Program-made: the position numbers and the translations under genes
Notes under the pieces: generated by a model
What the model was told of the DNA's origin: nothing
The model's input: only the letters and a program-made list of their open reading frames with translations
Databases searched by the model: none
Shown here: piece after piece, positions 5,648 through 5,780 of the stretch
How the letters are laid out: every line of letters starts with the position of its first letter
How positions within the stretch are numbered: position 1 is the first letter of the stretch
Source of the DNA: Nitrospinae bacterium AH_259_B05_G02_I21
GTDB lineage: Bacteria; JADFOP01
DNA length: 5,780 nucleotides
NCBI GenBank assembly: GCA_027717595.1
Contig: JALLOF010000068.1
Span: forward strand, 1 to 5,780
Direction: 5' to 3'

Positions 5648-5780
5648 ATGCGCATCGGCGCGCTGGTCGAGCATACCGTCTTCGGGCTCATGTGGCTTCT
5701 TTGGAAGGGAGGCGAGGTGCTTGGGCTGTCCGACGACGGCCGAGGCTTCGGACCCGGCACCCCAATGGTGATGCCCGATG
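5648..5780 (+). CDS. Start of an unidentified host gene, truncated by the window edge
   Basis: An ATG at 5648 follows GAGGGAGGG (5636-5644), a good ribosome binding site, and lies about 18 bases after the predicted transcription start. The frame stays open for 44 codons to the window end. The product begins MRIGALVEHTVFGLMWLLWK, which includes a hydrophobic stretch at about 11-19 that could be a short membrane segment or an amphipathic helix. Next comes a glycine-rich part, GGEVLGLSDDGRGFGPGTP. I do not recognise the family. Promoter, ribosome binding site and open frame all agree, so a real gene is likely. It is probably chromosomal because it lies outside the proposed phage terminus and points away from the phage. 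Confidence 0.65.
   Translation, partial: MRIGALVEHTVFGLMWLLWKGGEVLGLSDDGRGFGPGTPMVMPD

Noticed and set aside
1-5780. CRISPR array, tRNA, rRNA or other RNA gene
   Set aside because: No regularly spaced repeat-spacer pattern and no tRNA- or rRNA-like segment was seen on either strand by eye.

Overview
The window holds the transposition end of a Mu-like transposable prophage, read right to left, and its junction with the chromosome of a GC-rich bacterium. No taxonomic marker is present. The composition, Shine-Dalgarno sequences, sigma-70-type promoters and a DUF4124-like exported protein suit a proteobacterium or a related Gram-negative group, but I cannot name the host.

Layout from the phage left end inward, which is high to low coordinate. 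The proposed phage terminus lies at 5582, where the minus strand reads TGTAATTGGTCATTTGAATT, much like the Mu left end as I remember it. Next comes a 371-base non-coding end region (5212-5582). It is followed by a small exported-protein gene (4612-5211, +) that sits directly behind the repressor gene (3871-4596, +). The repressor is an XRE-type helix-turn-helix fused to an S24/LexA-like self-cleaving domain. A control region (3772-3870) carries a strong minus-strand early promoter with a 15-base near-palindrome inside its spacer. From there the early operon runs on the minus strand: a Ner/Cro-like regulator (3568-3771), MuA-type DDE transposase (1621-3558), MuB-type AAA ATPase (629-1606) and Gam-type DNA-end-binding protein (57-554). 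A further gene may start at 43 and leave the window. Spacings are 9 and 14 bases between the first three genes and 74 bases before gam. That 74-base gap is filled with palindromic repeats.

How the parts work together: in the lysogen the repressor should bind the operator over the early promoter and keep the transposition operon silent, while the exported protein is co-expressed as a likely lysogenic-conversion (moron) gene. DNA damage should trigger RecA-stimulated cleavage of the repressor at Ala120-Gly121. This would release Ner, MuA, MuB and Gam for replicative transposition.

Right of 5582 the sequence looks like host DNA: a good sigma-70 promoter (TTGACA, 18 bases, TATCAT) and the start of an unidentified gene at 5648. 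The phage appears to have landed 11 bases upstream of that promoter's -35 box. The individual genes belong to known families. The least ordinary points are the cargo gene between repressor and phage end, the repeat-filled gap before gam, and the insertion position at a host promoter.
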